Shown: piece after piece, positions 17,940-27,720 of the stretch
How positions within the stretch are numbered: the stretch's first letter is position 1
Layout of the letters: every line of letters starts with the position of its first letter
From: Mesorhizobium opportunistum WSM2075
GTDB taxonomy: Bacteria; Pseudomonadota; Alphaproteobacteria; Rhizobiales; Rhizobiaceae
Reading direction: 5' to 3'
DNA length: 64,000 nt
Assembly (NCBI RefSeq): GCF_000176035.2
Contig: NC_015675.1
Span: 434,001 to 498,000 of the forward strand
Notes under the pieces: generated by a model
Seen by the model: only the letters and a program-made list of their open reading frames with translations
Database searches by the model: none
What the model was told of the DNA's origin: nothing
Translations under genes and position numbers: made by a program

Positions 17940-18866
17940 TCAGGCCTGCGGCCGTGCCTCGGCGGAGACCACCGCCGGCGGCAAGATTTCCGGCTGTAGC
18001 GGCTTTTGCTCTTCCGGCATCTTGAGCAGCATCTTCAACAGCCGTGAGATGGTCTGGCGCAGTTCCAGTCGCGACACCACCATATCGACCATGCCGTGCT
18101 CCATCAGATATTCGGAGCGCTGGAAGCCGTCCGGCAGTTTCTCGCGGATGGTCTGTTCGATGACGCGCGGCCCGGCAAAGCCGATCAGGGCGCCGGGTTC
18201 GGCGATGTGCACGTCGCCCAGCATGGCGTAGGAAGCAGTGACACCACCGGTGGTCGGATTGGTCAGCACGACGATGTAGGGAAGGCCGGCTTCCTTCAGC
18301 CGGTCGACACCGACCGTGGTGCGCGGCAATTGCATGAGGGACAAAATGCCTTCCTGCATGCGGGCGCCGCCGGAGGCGGCAAACAGGATCAGCGGCCGCT
18401 TGCGCTGCAAGGCGACCTCGAAAGCGTGCACGATGGCGTCGCCCGCCGCCATGCCGAGCGAGCCGCCCATGAAGGCGAAGTCCTGCACCGTCACCACCAC
18501 CGGCAGGCCCTCGACGGTGCCCAGCGCGTTGACGATCGCATCTTCCAGGCCGGTCTTGGCCTTGGCGTCCTTCAACCGGTCGGTGTAGCGCTTCTCGTCG
18601 CGGAACTTCAGCGGGTCCTGCACGACCTTGGGGTTTTCGAGCTGCTCGTACTTGCCGTCGTCGAGGAAGTATTTCAGCCGCTCCTTGGCCGAGATCTTCA
18701 TGTGGTGGCCGGAGGACGGGATGACGAACTGGTTGGATTCCAGGTCCTTGTGGAACACCATCTCACCGGTCTCGGGATCCTTGATCCAGAGATTCTCGGG
18801 CATGTCGGTACGCCGGCCGAGCATCGAATTGATCTTCGGGCGAACGTAATTGGTGATCCAGTTCAT
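17940..18866 (-). CDS. accD: Acetyl-CoA carboxylase carboxyltransferase subunit beta, lacking the zinc-ribbon cysteines
   Basis: 308-residue beta subunit of the carboxyltransferase that makes malonyl-CoA with AccA. The core is canonical: [25 protein letters not shown] and [12 protein letters not shown] oxyanion and CoA-binding motifs. The N-terminal zinc ribbon is altered: E. coli AccD has two CxxC pairs in WTKCDSCG and EVCPKCDHHM, whereas this protein has WIKDPETG and [10 protein letters not shown], so none of the four Cys remains. Partial loss of these Cys is seen in other rhizobia. A Pro- and Ala-rich tail follows residue ~290. The ATG at 18866 is preceded by AGGAGCCGAAGCG. Confidence 0.96.
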   Translation of the reverse strand: MNWITNYVRPKINSMLGRRTDMPENLWIKDPETGEMVFHKDLESNQFVIPSSGHHMKISAKERLKYFLDDGKYEQLENPKVVQDPLKFRDEKRYTDRLKDAKAKTGLEDAIVNALGTVEGLPVVVTVQDFAFMGGSLGMAAGDAIVHAFEVALQRKRPLILFAASGGARMQEGILSLMQLPRTTVGVDRLKEAGLPYIVVLTNPTTGGVTASYAMLGDVHIAEPGALIGFAGPRVIEQTIREKLPDGFQRSEYLMEHGMVDMVVSRLELRQTISRLLKMLLKMPEEQKPLQPEILPPAVVSAEARPQA

Positions 18867-18945
18867 CGCTTCGGCTCCTGTCCTGACGAAGAGTTAGTGC
18901 AGGCCACGCGGGAGAACGACATGCACAAGACCAGAGGTAGGGAAA

Positions 18946-19785
18946 CTATTCGGCAGCAGCAAGGCGAGCCGAGCGCACGCCTTGCGCCAGCCCGCTGACC
19001 AGCGTGGCGACAGCCTCGGCCGGGTCGGCGGTCTTCTCGCCCTTCGGCCCCAGCACATTGGCGACCGCATTGACGATCGCCGTGCCGACGACGACGCCAT
19101 CGGCGTTGGCACCGATCACGCGCGCCTGCTCGGCGGTCTTGACGCCGAAGCCGACACAGACCGGCAGGTCGGTGTGGCCCTTGATGCGCTGGACCGCCGC
19201 CGCCACCTTGCCGGTGTCGGCGAGCGCCGAGCCGGTGATGCCGGTCATCGACACGTAGTAGACGAAACCCGACGTGTTCTGCAGCACCTTGGGCAGGCGC
19301 TTGTCGTCGGTGGTCGGCGTCGCCAGGCGGATGAAGTTGATGCCGGCTTTCAGCGCCGGAATGCAGAGTTCCTCGTCCATTTCCGGCGGCAGGTCGACGA
19401 CGATCAGCCCATCGATGCCGCTGGCGATGGCGTCCTTGAGGAACCGGTCGACGCCGTAGATGTAGATCGGGTTGTAATAGCCCATCAGCACGATCGGCGT
19501 TTCATTGTCACCGGAGCGGAAGTCCGACGCCATCTTCAGCGTCTTGACCAGCGTCTGGCCGCCTTTCAGCGCGCGCAGGCCTGCCGCCTGGATCGCCGGG
19601 CCGTCGGCCATCGGATCGGAAAACGGCATGCCGAGCTCGATGACGTCGGCGCCGGCCTTGGGCAGCGCCTTCATGATCGACAAGGAGGTGTCGTAGTCGG
19701 GATCGCCGCCCATGAAATAGGTGACGAGCGCCGGGCGGCCTTCGGCTTTCAGTTTTGCCATGCGGCGGTCGATGCGGGTCACCAT
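18946..19785 (-). CDS. trpA: Tryptophan synthase alpha chain
   Basis: 279-residue TIM-barrel enzyme that cleaves indole-3-glycerol phosphate to indole and glyceraldehyde 3-phosphate. The catalytic Glu is in [16 protein letters not shown] and the catalytic Asp in IVVDLPPEM; the phosphate-binding GFGVKTAEQ is near residue 213. The start ATG at 19785 is two bases after the trpB stop and gives the family length; the frame stays open far upstream inside trpB but that part is not TrpA-like. It forms the alpha2-beta2 complex with the upstream trpB product. Confidence 0.97.
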   Translation of the reverse strand: MVTRIDRRMAKLKAEGRPALVTYFMGGDPDYDTSLSIMKALPKAGADVIELGMPFSDPMADGPAIQAAGLRALKGGQTLVKTLKMASDFRSGDNETPIVLMGYYNPIYIYGVDRFLKDAIASGIDGLIVVDLPPEMDEELCIPALKAGINFIRLATPTTDDKRLPKVLQNTSGFVYYVSMTGITGSALADTGKVAAAVQRIKGHTDLPVCVGFGVKTAEQARVIGANADGVVVGTAIVNAVANVLGPKGEKTADPAEAVATLVSGLAQGVRSARLAAAE

Positions 19786-19787
19786 GA

Positions 19788-21038
<1,251 letters not shown>

Positions 21039-21066
21039 CGCCGATCTCCTGGTTTGAAAGAGTTGT

Positions 21067-21726
21067 TCAGGCGGCGCGATCGTCGCGTGCTGCCCTGACG
21101 GCCCGGAAAAACTGCTCGATCAGCGCCGGATCCTTGACGCCCGGCGCGCTTTCCACGCCCGAGGAAATGTCTATTGCGGGCGGATTGGCAAGGCGAATGG
21201 CATCGCCGATGTTGGCGGCGTTGAGCCCACCGGAAAGCATGTAATCGACGCCGGCGTCAAGGCCGGCGAGAATGCGCCAGTCGAAGGTGACGCCGTTGCC
21301 GCCCGGCAGCTCGGAACCCTTTGGCCGCTTGGCGTCGAACAGGAACCGGTCGGCGACGCCGATGAACGGCCTTATCCGGTCGAGATCGGCGGCCTCGCTG
21401 AGCGGCAGCGCCTTCATCACCGGCAGGCTATGGCGGGCCTTGACCTCGGCCACCCTCTCGGGCGTTTCCGAACCGTGCAGCTGCAGCATGTCGGGCTGCA
21501 TTTTGGCGACGATCTCGTCCAGGAAGGCGTCGCCGGCGTCAACCGTCACCGCGACGGCCAAGGCCTTGCCGCGCGCAACTTCGCGCAGACGCCCGGCCTC
21601 GGCCGGTTCGAGATAGCGCGGGCTCTTGGTAAAGAAAATGAAGCCGACATGGCTGGCGCCGCCGGCAAGGGCCGCAGCCATTGCCTGGTCGGTCTTCAAG
21701 CCGCAGATCTTGATGTCGAGCGCCAT
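21067..21726 (-). CDS. trpF: Phosphoribosylanthranilate isomerase
   Basis: 219-residue monofunctional TIM-barrel isomerase. IKICGLKT at residues 5-12 carries the catalytic Cys, DMLQLHGSE is present mid-protein, and [10 protein letters not shown] and [11 protein letters not shown] form the phosphate site. It is first in the trpF-trpB-trpA-accD-folC operon, so the promoter should lie in the 112-base gap to the divergent gene at 21839; no clear -35/-10 pair or leader peptide with Trp codons is seen there. Confidence 0.97.
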   Translation of the reverse strand: MALDIKICGLKTDQAMAAALAGGASHVGFIFFTKSPRYLEPAEAGRLREVARGKALAVAVTVDAGDAFLDEIVAKMQPDMLQLHGSETPERVAEVKARHSLPVMKALPLSEAADLDRIRPFIGVADRFLFDAKRPKGSELPGGNGVTFDWRILAGLDAGVDYMLSGGLNAANIGDAIRLANPPAIDISSGVESAPGVKDPALIEQFFRAVRAARDDRAA

Positions 21727-21838
21727 GACGCGGGAATTGGCATGAAACGCGCCAAGAGTCGAGAAAAAGCATGCTGTTTGCCGGCAACGCCAAAGGCGCT
21801 ACCTATGGGTGGAGTGAATGCCAGGCGGGAGCACAATC

Positions 21839-22057
21839 ATGGCCGACAGAACCGTTGCCGAATTGAGGCAGAAGATCGTGCAGGCGCGCGAGGTCATCGC
21901 CCACCTGATGGACAAGGCCGCCTTCAACGGCGCCGAGGCGCACCGGGTGCTGGATTATTTCGGCAGCGACGCCTTCGACCGCAATTTCCTGCCCTGGCCG
22001 CATCATGCCGACGAGGGGCTGCGGCCGGATGAGCTCAATGCGGCGAACGACGATTGA
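21839..22057 (+). CDS. Small conserved hypothetical protein, 72 aa
   Basis: Short soluble, mostly helical protein (begins MADRTVAELRQKIVQAR) with no signal peptide or membrane segment and no motif I recognise. Codon use matches neighbouring rhizobial genes, and GGGAG is seven bases before the ATG at 21839, so I consider it real; an upstream in-frame start at 21818 is less likely. It is divergent from trpF and followed by an AT-rich gap, so it is probably monocistronic. Function unknown. Confidence 0.6.
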   Translation: MADRTVAELRQKIVQAREVIAHLMDKAAFNGAEAHRVLDYFGSDAFDRNFLPWPHHADEGLRPDELNAANDD

Positions 22058-22182
22058 ATGGCAGGCGAATGCCGTGACATCCGACAGTGCAGGACCTTGA
22101 CGCCGGATAGCTCCGATCGTTGCGAAAGGTAGTCCGATCCTGCTCGGAACCGTTCTCGCCGGAACAGAAATCTCACTTTCGC

Positions 22183-22226
22183 CGAATACACAAAATCTGA
22201 TTCCTTATTAAATCTATATTTTTTAT
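22183..22226 (+). promoter_or_regulatory. AT-rich regulatory stretch before the ABC-transporter/monooxygenase operon
   Basis: Bases 22183-22226 are strikingly AT-rich (for example TTATTAAATCTATATTTTTT) in an otherwise GC-rich region and lie 60-100 bases before the substrate-binding protein start. This is where a promoter or activator site for the operon is expected. TATATT could be a -10 element; no convincing -35 partner is seen. Confidence 0.4.
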
Positions 22227-22284
22227 GCACTTTAACCCGGCGGGCGTTCAAGCGCCGCATGACGCAAGCCGGGATCGCATCATC

Positions 22285-23268
22285 ATGGACAGACGCAGGT
22301 TTCTCTCCTTTGCCTCCACATTCTCGCTCGGGCTCGCCTTTGGGCCCCCGGCAAGGGCCGCGTTGACAGTCGATCCGGACACAACGCTTGCCGTCGCTGA
22401 CCAGAGCGAATTCGTGCGGAACCTCCTCGAGGCCAGCGGCGAGGCGCCGAAGCTCGGCTTCAAGGGAAGTTTTCCAAACTTTGCAGGCGGGCCGGCCATT
22501 CTCGAAGCGATCCGCGCGGGTGCTCTGGACATCGCCTATGTCGGCGATACGCCGCCGATCCAGGCGCGAGCGGCCGGTACGCTGCTGCCCATCGTCGGCA
22601 CGTTTACGCGTCAGGTCGCGCAATACCACCTCATCAGCCGTCCGGGACTGGTCATCCACAAGTTGGCGGAGCTGAAGGGCAAGAAGCTGAGCTATGTCGA
22701 AGGCTCCGGACGCCAGGTCTTCCTGATCGAGGCGCTGAACCGCGCGGGCGTCTCGCTGAAGGATGTCGAGCTCGTAAACCTTCGCGTTGCGGATCTGCCG
22801 GATGCTGTTCGATCCGGGGCGGTTGATGTCGCCGTGCTTACGGAGCCCCATGTGACGCGTCTTGTCAAACAGGTCGGGGCCTCCCCAGTCCTCGACCCTC
22901 TGGAACGTCAGATCCTGCCCAGCACCAGCTATTTCTATGCCCGGCCCGAAGTTCTGACCGATCCCCAGAAGGCGGCGGCCATCGGGAGCTTCCTTGGCGC
23001 CTTCGCACGCGCGGCCAAATGGGCCAATGCGAACAAGCAAGCTTGGGCGAAACATTATTATACCGACTTCCAGCGGCTCACCCCGGACGACACCGCCGCT
23101 GTCGTTGCGGGCGAATCTCCGCTCGTGCTGCAGACCGCTGCAGAGGCAATTCCCCATCATCAGAAGCTGATCGACATCCTCTACCAGGCCGGATTGCTCA
23201 AGGAGCGCTTCGACGCGAAGAGCTTTTTTGTCGACACCTACGATTCGATCGTGTCGGCCGAACGCTGA
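22285..23268 (+). CDS. ABC transporter substrate-binding protein, SsuA/nitrate/taurine type, with Tat-like signal
   Basis: 327-residue periplasmic binding protein of the NMT1/SsuA fold. The N-terminus MDRRRFLSFASTF carries a twin-arginine-like RRRFLS motif, followed by a hydrophobic stretch and a PARA cleavage region near residue 25. Mid-protein features such as GALDIAYVGDTPP and LKGKKLSYVEGSGRQ are typical of sulfonate and nitrate binding proteins. ATG 22285 is preferred because the signal starts there; an in-frame ATG at 22225 lies in AT-rich sequence without a ribosome site. It heads an operon with permease, ATPase and a flavin monooxygenase, pointing to uptake of an organosulfur or related compound. 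Confidence 0.85.
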   Translation: MDRRRFLSFASTFSLGLAFGPPARAALTVDPDTTLAVADQSEFVRNLLEASGEAPKLGFKGSFPNFAGGPAILEAIRAGALDIAYVGDTPPIQARAAGTLLPIVGTFTRQVAQYHLISRPGLVIHKLAELKGKKLSYVEGSGRQVFLIEALNRAGVSLKDVELVNLRVADLPDAVRSGAVDVAVLTEPHVTRLVKQVGASPVLDPLERQILPSTSYFYARPEVLTDPQKAAAIGSFLGAFARAAKWANANKQAWAKHYYTDFQRLTPDDTAAVVAGESPLVLQTAAEAIPHHQKLIDILYQAGLLKERFDAKSFFVDTYDSIVSAER

Positions 23269-23297
23269 GACGCATCGGAAGATAGACAGGAGGAACC

Positions 23298-24161
23298 GTG
23301 ACAGAGTTCATTTCGGACCGTCCCTTTCCAACACATGTTCGCAAGGCGTCGGCAGGCGGCGGCCGCGAAGCCAGAACCTCGGGAAGCATACGCCTCGCGC
23401 CGTCTCGGCTTCCTCCGGGTGCGAGATTGCTTGGTCCCGCTCTCGTGGTCCTGGTTTGGGAGGCCGCGTCCCGCATGGGCATTCTTTCCCCCTATACGCT
23501 GACAGCACCGTCCACGGCCGTCGTGACGGGTTACGAACTGTTGGCGGACGGCAGCTTGCTGCCGCATCTGCTGGCCTCGGCCGGTCGTGCCTATGCAGGG
23601 CTTTTCCTCGGCGTCACGGTCGGCGTCATCCTGGCGCTTCTTTCCGGCCTGACCCGGAGCGGCGAGGCGCTTATCGACGGGGTTGTGCAGATAAAACGCG
23701 CCGTCCCGACACTGGCACTGATCCCTCTCGTCATCATCTGGCTGGGGATCGGCGAGGCCATGAAGATATTCCTGATCTTCACGGCCGTTCTCGTGCCTGT
23801 CTACATCAACACCCATGCGGCCATCAAAGGCATCGACATCGGCCATGTCGAACTGGCGCGAACCCTTGGCCTGACGCGCTCCGAATTCATACGCAAGGTC
23901 GCACTTCCCGGCGCTCTGCCCGGCCTATTCGTGTCGTTGCGTCTTGCCGTCACGATCTGCTGGACGACGCTGGTCGTTCTTGAGCTGATCAACACCCAGA
24001 CCGGCATCGGTTACCTGATGAACCGCGCCCGCGACTGGGGCCAGACCGACGTGATCGTGGTCGGGATATTCATCTACGCAATTCTTGGCCTCGTCTCCGA
24101 CGCCCTGGTTCGGCTGATCGAAGCGCGGACGCTCGCCTACCGGAGGGCTCTGGGAACATGA
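23298..24161 (+). CDS. ABC transporter permease, SsuC type
   Basis: 287-residue inner-membrane permease with about six hydrophobic segments and a BPD_transp_1 domain. The EAA-like loop reads ELARTLGLTRSEFIRKVALPGALPGLF (given here only as the region at residues ~195-220). The first ~35 residues are polar and rich in Arg and Gly, longer than most SsuC proteins. The start is GTG at 23298 behind AGGAGG, 29 bases after the binding-protein stop. It overlaps the ATPase gene by four bases, so the importer subunits are translated together. Confidence 0.88.
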   Translation: MTEFISDRPFPTHVRKASAGGGREARTSGSIRLAPSRLPPGARLLGPALVVLVWEAASRMGILSPYTLTAPSTAVVTGYELLADGSLLPHLLASAGRAYAGLFLGVTVGVILALLSGLTRSGEALIDGVVQIKRAVPTLALIPLVIIWLGIGEAMKIFLIFTAVLVPVYINTHAAIKGIDIGHVELARTLGLTRSEFIRKVALPGALPGLFVSLRLAVTICWTTLVVLELINTQTGIGYLMNRARDWGQTDVIVVGIFIYAILGLVSDALVRLIEARTLAYRRALGT

Positions 24162-24886
24162 ACGTTCACACTGCCTCGTTCGGGCCGGTGTTGTTGCGCA
24201 ACTTGTCCAGAGGTTTCGGACAAAAGACGATCCTGAACGACATAACGCTCGAAATACCAAGGGGCCAGTTCGTTGCGCTACTCGGCGAATCCGGCTCCGG
24301 AAAAACGACCCTTTTGCGTGCGCTTGCCGGTCTCGACGACGATGCCGTGACGCAAGGCGACTTCCGCACGCCCCGAAACACTTCCGTTCTGTTTCAGGAT
24401 GCAAGGCTTCTGCCCTGGATGAGCGTCATCGACAACCTGACGCTCGGCCTGAGAAGATCCGATGCAAGGGCCGCGGCATCCGCCATGCTGGATTCCGTGG
24501 GGCTCGCCGACAAGGCGGATGTCTGGCCGGCCACGCTGTCCGGCGGCCAGAAGCAGCGGGCGGCGCTGGCCCGTTCCCTGCTTCGCCAGCCGGAACTGCT
24601 GCTCGCCGACGAGCCGTTCGGCGCGCTCGATGCCCTGACCCGCATGCGCATGCATGGCCTGTTGTTCCGTCTGGTCGAACAACACAAGCCGACGGTCGTC
24701 CTCGTTACGCATGACGTCGACGAAGCCCTGCTCCTGTCCGATCGGATCCTTGTTCTGAAAGACGGCCGGATCGCCGAAGACCATCAAGTCGCCCTGCCGC
24801 ACCCGCGAAGCCCAGGCGACCAGACGTTTGTCGAACTTCGGCAGACCCTGCTGCGCAGTCTCGGCGTTGAAACCAATCTAATGTGA
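24158..24886 (+). CDS. ABC transporter ATP-binding protein, SsuB type
   Basis: 242-residue nucleotide-binding subunit. Walker A GESGSGKTTLL (~45-55), Q-loop VLFQDARLLPW, signature LSGGQKQRAALARS and Walker B LLLADEPFG followed by THDVDEALL are all intact. It powers the importer formed by the two preceding genes, with which it overlaps or nearly touches. Sequence is closest in type to SsuB/TauB; no C-terminal regulatory domain. Only 11 bases separate its stop from the monooxygenase start, so uptake and oxidation of the substrate are probably one regulatory unit. Confidence 0.9.
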   Translation: MNVHTASFGPVLLRNLSRGFGQKTILNDITLEIPRGQFVALLGESGSGKTTLLRALAGLDDDAVTQGDFRTPRNTSVLFQDARLLPWMSVIDNLTLGLRRSDARAAASAMLDSVGLADKADVWPATLSGGQKQRAALARSLLRQPELLLADEPFGALDALTRMRMHGLLFRLVEQHKPTVVLVTHDVDEALLLSDRILVLKDGRIAEDHQVALPHPRSPGDQTFVELRQTLLRSLGVETNLM

Positions 24887-24897
24887 GGGAAAGCTCC

Positions 24898-26235
24898 ATG
24901 GCGCGTAAAATGCATTTCAACCTCTTCCTCATGCCGCGCGGACACCATGAGGGCGCCTGGCGTCATCCGGATTCAACGCGACGCGCCCTTACCGACCTGG
25001 AGCTCTATGTCGAGGCCGCCCGGATCGCAGAAGCGGCGAAATTCGACGCCGTATTCCTCGCGGACGTTCTGGTCGCGCCCAACAATGGTGGCCTGGTGGC
25101 GACGGGCGCTCTCGAGCCGATCACGCTGCTTTCAGCCCTCGCGGCCCGCACCAGCCAGATCGGCCTCATCGGCACGGCATCCACCACCTACAGCCTGCCT
25201 TTCACGCATGCGCGCCAGTTCGCTTCCCTCGACCATCTGTCCGGGGGACGCGCAGGCTGGAACATCGTCACCTCCTGGGCGCCCCAGGCGGGCGCCAACT
25301 ACGGCCTGGAGCAGGATGTCGCCCATGGCGACCGCTACGCGCTTGCGGACGAATTCGTGGAGGCGGTCGATGCCCTGTGGCGTAGCTTTCCCGCAGAGGC
25401 CATCGTGGATGACCGGGACGCCGGGCAGTATCTCGATCCCAGGCTGATACAGCCGGCAAACTATCGGGGCAGCCATTTCCGCACGCACGGACCGCTCAAC
25501 GTGCCAAGCAGCCCGCAAGGGCGACCGGTATATGTGCAGGCGGGACAATCGGAAACCGGGCGGGCCTTTGCGGCGCGATGGGCGGAGGCCATTTTCACGG
25601 CGCACCTTGCCAAGGAAACCGCGCAATCGTTCTACGCGGACGTGAAGGGTCGAGCCGCCGCTTTCGGCCGTCGCCCGCAGGATATCGTGGTTCTGCCCGG
25701 CATAAGCGCTGCAATCGGATCGACGACCCACGAGGCGAAACAGGTCTGGGAAGAACTCGACGCGCTGACAAGCCCGCAAATCGGGCTGGTCCGCCTTTCG
25801 GCGCGGTTCGGCGGCCATGATTTCTCCGGTATTCCGCTTGACCGGCCGCTGACCCGCGGGGATTTTCCCGACCCTTCCCAGGTGGAGGCGTCCAGAAGCC
25901 GGGCGACCGGGTACATCGACGTCGCGCTCAAGGAGGGGCTGACCCTCCGCCAATTGCTGCAGAAGCTGGCTGGGGCGCGTGGACATTTCACGGCGACGGG
26001 AACGCCCGAGCAAGTCGCCGACATCGTTGCGGACTGGTTCCACTCCGGCGCGGCCGACGGCTTCAACGTCATGCCGCCGATCGTGCATAAGCAATTCGAG
26101 CTGTTCGCGACGGAGGTGGTGCCGATCCTGCGCAAACGTGGACTGTTCCGCGAGGATTACGAAGGAACGACCCTTCGCTCACATTTCGGCCTGGACCCTA
26201 TCCGGCAGGACATACCGCTCGCGCATTCGGCGTGA
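24898..26235 (+). CDS. LLM-class FMN-dependent monooxygenase, NtaA/SnaA/DszA group
   Basis: 445-residue luciferase-like flavin monooxygenase. The start MARKMHFNLFLMPRGHHEGAW, the DAVFLADVL segment and the GRAGWNIVTSW motif (residues ~117-127) are typical of the NtaA/DszA/DmoA branch, whose members use FMNH2 supplied by a separate reductase to oxidise chelators, sulfones or dimethyl sulfide. It is longer than SsuD (about 380 aa), so this is not a standard alkanesulfonate monooxygenase. ATG 24898 follows GAGGGAA; an in-frame GTG at 24883 overlaps the ATPase stop. No flavin reductase gene is adjacent. The actual substrate is unknown; an organosulfur compound is the leading guess. Confidence 0.87.
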   Translation: MARKMHFNLFLMPRGHHEGAWRHPDSTRRALTDLELYVEAARIAEAAKFDAVFLADVLVAPNNGGLVATGALEPITLLSALAARTSQIGLIGTASTTYSLPFTHARQFASLDHLSGGRAGWNIVTSWAPQAGANYGLEQDVAHGDRYALADEFVEAVDALWRSFPAEAIVDDRDAGQYLDPRLIQPANYRGSHFRTHGPLNVPSSPQGRPVYVQAGQSETGRAFAARWAEAIFTAHLAKETAQSFYADVKGRAAAFGRRPQDIVVLPGISAAIGSTTHEAKQVWEELDALTSPQIGLVRLSARFGGHDFSGIPLDRPLTRGDFPDPSQVEASRSRATGYIDVALKEGLTLRQLLQKLAGARGHFTATGTPEQVADIVADWFHSGAADGFNVMPPIVHKQFELFATEVVPILRKRGLFREDYEGTTLRSHFGLDPIRQDIPLAHSA

Positions 26236-26262
26236 TTGGCGAGGTCCGCGTAGCCGAGCAGC

Positions 26263-27021
26263 CTACTCGAACATGATCGCCTGCAGGGCCCCGCCATTGC
26301 GCTTCAGCCAATCCTTGCAACGGTCGGTGTCGGGGCAGAGTTTCTCGCATAATTTCCAGAATTTCGGACCGTGGTTCATCTCCTTGAGATGCGCCACCTC
26401 GTGCGCGACGAGATAGTTTATGACGGGCTGCGGGGCCATCATGATGCGCCACGAGAAGGACAGGTTGCCCTCCGAGGTGCATGAACCCCAGCGGCTGGAG
26501 GTGTCCTTGTAGCGGATCGCCTTAGCGCGCTTGCCGAGCGCCCCGGTGTGCTTGACCACCAGCTTCTCGATCTCCTTCTTGGCCTCGCGCTTCAAGAAAT
26601 CGGCGATGCGGCGCGGCAGGTGGATCCGGTCGCCATGCACGATCAGCAGCGGGCCACGCTCGTCGCGCGACACCGTGACGGTGCCGCGCTTCGACGGCTC
26701 ATGGACGATGCGGTGCGGCACGCCGCGTATCGGGATCCTGATGCCGGGCCGCACCTGGGGCCGGGTCGGCACCTTGGCCAGCCGCTGCTCCAGCCAGTCC
26801 TGATGGCGCTCGAGGAACCGGTCCACCTCGCCGCGGCGCAGGCCCGGCGGAACGGTGATGCGCAGGCCCTGGCCGCCGGAATCGATGCGCAGCGTCAGGC
26901 GCCGCGCCCTGGCGCTCTCGACGATCTTGAGCGGCAGCGTGCGGCCGGCGACACAATATTCCCGCTCGACGGCGGGCGTGGGCTTGGGCTTCGTCAGATT
27001 GCGAAAGAATCCGATGGTCAT
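26263..27021 (-). CDS. M48/DUF45-family metallopeptidase (YgjP-like)
   Basis: 252-residue predicted zinc metallopeptidase. The catalytic HEVAH motif with a third ligand about seven residues later (HEVAHLKEMNH) is near residue 200, preceded by SRWGSCTSEGNLSFSWR, the second hallmark of this family. No signal peptide is apparent, so it is probably cytosolic. Biological substrate unknown. It is downstream of the DUF2852 gene on the same strand but a strong terminator lies between them, so it likely has its own promoter. Confidence 0.85.
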   Translation of the reverse strand: MTIGFFRNLTKPKPTPAVEREYCVAGRTLPLKIVESARARRLTLRIDSGGQGLRITVPPGLRRGEVDRFLERHQDWLEQRLAKVPTRPQVRPGIRIPIRGVPHRIVHEPSKRGTVTVSRDERGPLLIVHGDRIHLPRRIADFLKREAKKEIEKLVVKHTGALGKRAKAIRYKDTSSRWGSCTSEGNLSFSWRIMMAPQPVINYLVAHEVAHLKEMNHGPKFWKLCEKLCPDTDRCKDWLKRNGGALQAIMFE

Positions 27022-27057
27022 GGCGGGACGATACGCGATTCGAGAAAAACGAATAGA

Positions 27058-27092
27058 ACAAAAAAGAAACGGCGCCGCTCACGCGACGCCGT
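27058..27092 (-). terminator. Rho-independent terminator of the DUF2852 gene
   Basis: Read on the minus strand, ACGGCGTCGC pairs with GCGGCGCCGT around GTGA and is followed by TTCTTTTTT. It separates the DUF2852 gene from the metallopeptidase gene. Confidence 0.88.
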
Positions 27093-27120
27093 CATCATAC
27101 CTTGGCCCTGTCGCTAGGCC

Positions 27121-27603
27121 TCAGTCGTCAAGCAGGTTCGAACCTTTGCCACGCTTGGTGGTGGTCGTTCCGGTGCTCGGATCGGTCTTCGTCGGGGCAG
27201 TCGACTTGTTGCGGTTCGCCATGAAGCGATCGAACTCGTCCTGATCCTTGGCGCGGCGCAATTCGCGGGCATACTCGTCGAACTGCGTCAGCATCTCGTC
27301 GAGCTTGCGACGCTCTTCGTTCAAGCGCTCAAGTTCCTTTTCGCGCCAGTCGTCGAAAGCGACGTTGCCGGTGCGGGCGGAGCCGTGACCCCAGCGCGCG
27401 GCCTTGTCGGAACCACGGCGGCAGCCGGCGAAGATGCCGTCGGTCGCGCGGTTGACGTCACGCTTGAAGCCGTCGAGCCGGTCGCCCCAGATGATGTAGG
27501 CGAGCATGGCGAAGCCGAGCGGCCAGAACACCATGAAGCCGATCACCATCAACGCGATGGTTGCCGGCGTCCAGGCCGGGCGGATCAATGCAGATGTGTT
27601 CAT
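27121..27603 (-). CDS. DUF2852 family small membrane protein
   Basis: 160-residue protein with one or two hydrophobic segments at residues ~13-40 (ATIALMVIGFMVFWPLGF and the following AYIIWG), then a charged, coiled-coil-prone region at ~80-130 (DWREKELERLNEERRKLDEM) and a Thr/Lys-rich tail. This arrangement matches DUF2852, a rhizobial family of unknown function. The start ATG at 27603 is preceded by GGGAGAAA. It has its own terminator, so it is probably monocistronic. Confidence 0.82.
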   Translation of the reverse strand: MNTSALIRPAWTPATIALMVIGFMVFWPLGFAMLAYIIWGDRLDGFKRDVNRATDGIFAGCRRGSDKAARWGHGSARTGNVAFDDWREKELERLNEERRKLDEMLTQFDEYARELRRAKDQDEFDRFMANRNKSTAPTKTDPSTGTTTTKRGKGSNLLDD

Positions 27604-27720
27604 TTTCTCCCATTCCTTCGGTTGGAGACAGCCAGGACCGGCTGTGTGGAATCGAAATGGGAAGGCAAAAACGGCGATTCAAGACAATGTCCGCCAAAAC
27701 CGGACAAAGGTCTGAAATGA

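Noticed and set aside
16489..18231. Plus-strand open frame of 580 codons opposite folC and accD
   Set aside because: Antisense to two clear minus-strand genes; composition is that of a GC-rich shadow frame.
23308..23508. Small minus-strand frame within the permease gene
   Set aside because: No ribosome site and lies fully inside a convincing transporter gene.
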